64,000 nt of DNA from Oidiodendron maius Zn (taxonomy: Eukaryota > Ascomycota > Leotiomycetes > Myxotrichaceae): NCBI GenBank assembly GCA_000827325.1, contig KN832875.1:1488001-1552000 (forward strand). Direction: 5' to 3'. Made by a program: the position numbers and the translations under genes. Below the pieces are notes generated by a model, which was not told the DNA's origin, did not search any database, and worked only from the letters and a program-made list of their open reading frames with translations. The first letter of the stretch is position 1. Each line of letters opens with the position of its first letter. This document shows, piece by piece, positions 59,646 to 64,000 of this stretch.

Positions 59646-60867
59646 TTACATGACGAGGGCGCCGAGGCCGAGACCAAGAACGATAACCGCGTAATCCAGA
59701 AGGCCCATGCGGCGCTGGATACCGGCAGCTGCGTTGTTTGACGGAATGGGGCTGCCGGTGCTGCTGGTTTTGCTGGCAGCCCCGGTGCTAGCAACGGTGG
59801 TATTGGCAGCAGCGACGAGGGTGGAGCTAGAGCTGGTGGTCGTGCTCGGCTGAGTAGCGGTGGTAGCCTTGCTAGTAGGGGTCTTCGTGGTGCTGGGGGC
59901 ATTGGTACTTGAGGCGGAAGAGCTGGAGCTAGAGTCGCTGGAGCTGGAGCTGGAGCTAGAGCTGCTGCCACCAGAGCAACCACCAGCGGCCTTGATGCTC
60001 TGGTAGCTGCCCGAGTTGTCACTGTAGGTGTATGTGGTAGCGCATCCGTAGTCTTGGATGGTCACCGACTTGACCAACATGGTGAACGGGGCCTGGGCGA
60101 AGTTGGCAGGTCCACCAGCCCAGGAGCAGGTGCCTTCAGTGGCGGGATTTGAGGCGGCGGCGGCGCTGGCGCATCCGACCCAGTTTCCGAGCTTGACCTT
60201 CATGGGGGTCTGGGGGTAGTTCTGGCCGCCGACGGCGAGGGCGTCACCGTAGTTCAGGGTACGGACGAGGTTGCCGTCGATGTACCACTTGATGGCGGCA
60301 GAGGTCCAGTCGATGGTGTAGGTGTGCCAGGTGCCAATGGGGTCGGCAACGGGGTGGTAGATGGCGCGGTCGTAGCTGGTAGTGTTGCCCTTGCCGAAGA
60401 AGTTGCTCTCGACGGAAGTGTCAGTGCTGCCGAGCCACTCCCAGTCGATTTCGTCCAGGTCGTCAGACTCGAGGATGAACGAGCTCACGATGCCTTGGCC
60501 GGGGGCGGCCTTGGTGGTGACGGTGACCTTGCCGAACATGATGTACTTGGAGGCGCTGATGGTGGGTGCATCAGTGGCCGTATTGATGATAAATTCGGCG
60601 CCGTTCGAGGAGTAGGACATCTTGGTGGCATCGGCGAGAGTCCAGAAGCTGTTGGCGCCCTGGGTGAAGTCGGTGGTCAAGGTGGTGCCAAGAGCTGGGT
60701 CGGACGGGCAAGCTGGAGAGCGAGCGAGCGGTCAGTAAACAATGGAACGAGGCTATTCAGGGCCATGGCAACATACTCTTCTGCATAGGATTGCAGCTGG
60801 TGAAGGTCTGCGCGTTGGCATACTGCACAGCGGACAGCAGCGCGGCGGCGGCGAAGGTGGTACGCAT
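59646..60867 (-). CDS. GPI-anchored Crh-type cell wall transglycosidase (GH16)
   Basis: Links chitin to beta-glucan in the cell wall. Exons 60867-60777 and 60712-59646, with a 64 nt intron, give 385 residues. Residues 1-20 are a signal peptide ([20 protein letters not shown]). [19 protein letters not shown] is the cysteine-bearing N-terminal segment of the family. The catalytic DEIDWEWLG (DExDxE: nucleophile, helper Asp and acid/base) lies near residue 120, followed by [13 protein letters not shown] and [20 protein letters not shown] Ser/Thr-rich stalk covers about 270-350, and the C-terminus (SNNAAAG, a short spacer, then a hydrophobic end) fits GPI attachment. No chitin-binding module is seen, so it resembles the Crh1/Crf1 branch. 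All catalytic residues are intact. Confidence 0.94.
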
Positions 60868-62294
60868 GGTGAAGGAGTCTTGTTTGTTTTGTGGTACAGC
60901 GAGTGACTAGAGGTGACGGAAGGAAGAGGAAGCGGACGCAGAAGAAGACGAGCGGACGAAAGAGGGATTAACGAGAGTGATGAAGCAGACGTGATGCTTG
61001 TAGAAGAAGGAAAGAGATCTTAGCGAAAGAGATCAGAGACGGTTGTCAGGAGAAACGAGTCGGAGATGTAAGAGGATTGGCGGAGGAGCAGCTGAAAAGG
61101 ACGAGCGCGAAGAGAATACGGGGTCCAGGCTGGTCGGGTCACGGGAGTTTATGACTGAGCCGGGTCACTAGCGAAGGCGAGTACCTGGAATTTGTATGAG
61201 AATGCCACCAGAGGAGCGTGTACCTCTCACACCCTCTTCACTGCCCTTACGCAAACTCCAACGTGGCTCGTACAGCCGTCCAGCCACCGGCCATCATCCT
61301 CGCGCTCTCAATGGTGGAATAGGGGGAGGCGCTTCAAACAGCGGTCGTATCAGTTCTAGAGGCCCCCAAGCAGTGGATGCAAAATACGGGGCCGGGCGAC
61401 AGGGACACGAGGCGTTGCAAGAGATACGAGCCACTATTGGGCGCCTCTGGCCTTATTTTTCCAGTCGCGGCGCCCCCGGGCCCAGATTGGCAATTGCGAG
61501 GTCTCACGACGGCCAAAAGATTCCACGCGGCAGCAAAGAGCAAAAATTAATTGGAAAATGGCCGGAAGGGAACGAAGGGGGTGTGCGTGCCTGAGGATTA
61601 AACGCTCATATTACGCGTCAGGATCCGCATCCCCGGGCCCCGTGGAAGATCGAGATCTGCACAGGTATAGAAGCCAAAGCAGTTGATCCCCTCCACCAAA
61701 TGACACTTGCCAAGAGATCTCGTATGGGCCACTAACTCCCTCGCGCGAGGAGAGATACAGTACGATTCTCCATGAATACGCTCCTACTAACATTCCTCCC
61801 AAGCACACACCAGCACACTCGAACGGCGATGCCCAGCCCACTTGCATTGACACACCTCCCTTACCTGCACCCACCGCCCCCTCACACCCGTTCATTTCGC
61901 AAATACGAAGACTCGCGCCTGGGCCACTTCGTATCATTCCAATGTGACCTGTCCCTTTTGGGTCACAGGGAGAGCGTACGTTGCACAGCGCGCATGGCTG
62001 GCCGCCCAGAAGCTACCGTGCCTGGACGGTCCCCTGCCAAGAGCTGCGCGCTCGGCATGACCGCCGGCCATTTACTTCGGGCAGAGCGACGATCGCCGAG
62101 AACAGAAAGAGTACGATGATGGCAATGTGCGATGGCGATGGCACATCAAAATGGACACGATGTATGAGATACGGTCCTGGCGACGGTACGATTCCGTTTA
62201 TCCTCTTGCCTCAGCATCAATTTTGTGGAGTGGCTAGACATGCAACGACGTCGTGCGCAATTTTAATCAACATTCTTGCAGATGACTGGCAATC
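60868..62294. promoter_or_regulatory. Upstream region of the Crh gene
   Basis: 1.4 kb between two tandem minus-strand genes. The first 250 bp before the Crh ATG is purine-rich on the plus strand (CT-rich leader on the coding strand), typical of strongly expressed fungal genes. No other gene recognised. Confidence 0.5.
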
Positions 62295-64000
62295 TCACAA
62301 TTGGAACCCCTTGCCTTCCCAATCGCACAACCACCGAGTCTGCAACCTCCTCCCCGCAAGACCCTTTACCCCAATGCGGATCTCCTCCCCCGGCACCAGA
62401 TCAACGAAATTGTCAGCGAATACCGCGTCCTCGCCCTCCTCGATCGGCACTGAGATAACCACCCCTTTTACTGGGGCGTCGGCGCTGAGCGCCACTACGT
62501 CCCCCGCACTCGAGTTCTCCACCTTGACCCTCACTGCAAGGCTCTGCTTGAAGCGCACGAACTTCAACGGTTCAGGCCAGGACACCCAGCGCGCCAGCTG
62601 CGCGCCCTCTTCGTCGACCAACCTCGCAGCAATGACGGTCTGCCCTGCGTGCGGAATCTCCAGCTTCGCGAGCTCGTTGCTCTGGTTCGGCTTCAGGCGA
62701 ACACTTCTCTTTGTCTCATCCGCCGGCAGCGGGACTTCCTTGCCACTCTCGATATCCCACGCCGACAAGTGCAGCACGGCATCCTGGGCTTCGACCCGCC
62801 CGTTGACGGCCCAGATGCCCAGCGCGGATTTCTGCGCGCGGTAGCCCATCGTGATGTATGGCGGGAGCGAGGTCACCACTCGCTCCATGCCGACGACTAT
62901 CGGAGCCAGCGCGCGCTGGGTGATGTAGAACGACGGCTTGCGGTGCAGGTCCACGTCGACCAGTGCCCAGGACGTGCCGGGCCAGATGTCATTGAGTTGC
63001 CAAACCAGGATGCCCGAGCAGTTCTCTTCGCCTATAAAAGAATAAGTTTTTCTGCTTTGCGTGTTTCGGTCTCTGGTAGCTGAGCTTACCTGGGCCGCGG
63101 AACTCCCTCCGCCAGTGGTTATAAGCGTAACTCATAGCTTCGGCTTGGAGGAACTGTGTGCAGTACACGAAGTCCTTCAGCGGGTTGAGGCGGAACCGGA
63201 AGTTCTCGCCGGCGTATAGGGGGTACCGACGCTCGTGCCCGGGTCCTTTGTCGTGCGCGTCGAACGTGAGAGACTGCCAATGGCGTTCCTTAGGGTCGGT
63301 GACTAGGTGTCGAGTTAGAACAAAATTCATACACTGTTTAGCCTCTCAGGGTATACGTACTGGCCTTGTGCAGAGTGCGCAGGTCAGGGGCAGATTCGAA
63401 CCCGAATTCAGAGACGAAGCGGGAGGTATAGCCTTTGTAGTCTTGGTAAGGCGACATCTTGCCATGCCATACTACAATATATCAGCGCGATTGATAAAAC
63501 ACTAACCATAGGGAAGGGCTAACCATCCCAAATATGCGTGTCTCCTATAGTGAGATCATTCGAGGTCTTGCCTCCATATGGACTGCTTCTCCAGTATGGC
63601 ACGTCTCCAGCGAGTCGCTCGCAGATCTCAGGTTGCACTCGTTCATAGATCTCTCGAGCTGGGAATTGCGTTTTGTCCCAAGGCCCTTTCTGGTCCTCAG
63701 GATCATACTCCCAACCCCATCTTTCAGCGAGCATGTAGTCCTCGTTGTTGCCAGCCCATATCACTAGACCTAGAGACAGGATTAGCAGAGATTGCTAGAG
63801 TTGAGGACCTTATTTGAATTTGAAGAAAACGCCCGAAAGGGTGTAAATCTGGAGAATACTTACTGGCATGATGACCAACTCTTTTAATATGCCCTTCGTC
63901 TTCCTCTTTCACCGCAGCGATGAAGTCAGGAGAAGCTGGATAGTCGCCACAAGCGAACAGGAAGTCCTGCCACACGAGGATGCCCTCTCGGTCACAGATC
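62295..64000 (-). CDS. mndB: Beta-mannosidase (GH2, type B), C-terminal part, runs off the window
   Basis: Removes beta-1,4-linked mannose from the non-reducing end of manno-oligosaccharides. Visible exons in coding order: beyond 64000 to 63864, 63769-63524, 63471-63361, 63302-63090 and 63031-62295; all four introns (52-94 nt) keep phase. The catalytic acid/base Glu lies in WAGNNEDY and the nucleophile Glu in FVSEFGFES, both at exon starts or middles as expected for GH2. Other family blocks are GILVWQDFLFACGDYP, TGD-like IGDTHIWDVWHGK and GILVWQLNDIWPGTSWAL, then C-terminal beta-sandwich domains ending WEGKGFQL. Fungal type B enzymes lack a signal peptide and are thought intracellular; the N-terminus is outside this window, so that cannot be checked. 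No defect seen. Confidence 0.93.

Noticed and set aside
60324-60788. 154-codon plus-strand frame opposite the Crh gene
   Set aside because: Antisense shadow of the strongly codon-biased GH16 exon.
62989-63090. Apparent frameshift in the beta-mannosidase near WQLNDIW
   Set aside because: Recounting the bases showed that the exon join at 63,031 keeps frame; the shift was a counting error.

Overview
This 64 kb window is nuclear DNA of a filamentous ascomycete, most likely a Eurotiomycete of the Aspergillus/Penicillium kind. The evidence is the gene architecture (many 45-140 nt GT-AG introns with CTAAC-like branch sites), a seven-exon benA beta-tubulin, a cpcA gene with a two-uORF leader, a GPI-anchored Crh-type GH16, a DUF3328/UstYa protein, and remnants of Goodbye/NACHT and fungal rhodopsin-like genes. 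This placement is inference; no database was searched.

Layout. 0.3-1.6 kb: CAF40/Rcd1 (CNOT9). 2.2-9.4 kb: an AT-richer accessory block with three broken genes (an allantoate-permease-like MFS fragment, a rhodopsin-like integral membrane protein, a drug:H+ antiporter-like MFS), then an apparently intact UstYa-family gene and a tiny secreted peptide gene with internal repeats. 10-20.6 kb: housekeeping genes (Kin1-type kinase, GPATCH1-type G-patch protein, Whi2-like BTB protein, dienelactone hydrolase-family protein). 22-31.8 kb: cpcA (GCN4), a small secreted protein, gcn20 and benA, with gcn20 and benA sharing a 316 bp divergent promoter. 31.8-46.8 kb: 15 kb with a single recognisable gene (a bZIP factor), a 218 bp assembly gap and several short tandem repeats. 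46.8-50.4 kb: a 1150-residue disordered protein of unknown function. 50.4-59.6 kb: gene-poor and AT-rich, with a wrecked NLR-like STAND gene and further coding-like debris. 59.6-64 kb: two carbohydrate-active enzymes, a Crh-type GH16 and a GH2 beta-mannosidase that runs off the right edge.

How the genes relate. cpcA and gcn20 belong to the same pathway, general amino acid (cross-pathway) control: Gcn20 helps activate the eIF2alpha kinase Gcn2, which releases translation of CpcA through uORFs that are visible here. They lie about 4 kb apart. The UstYa gene and the secreted repeat peptide, about 0.8 kb apart and divergently transcribed, look like the core pair of a dikaritin-type RiPP locus, apparently reduced and sitting beside decayed transporters. 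That pair is the best candidate here for an undescribed system, but it lacks the usual dibasic Kex2 sites and has no visible UstYb partner, so the claim is tentative. All exon joins were worked out by hand from splice signals, reading-frame continuity and remembered family sequence.
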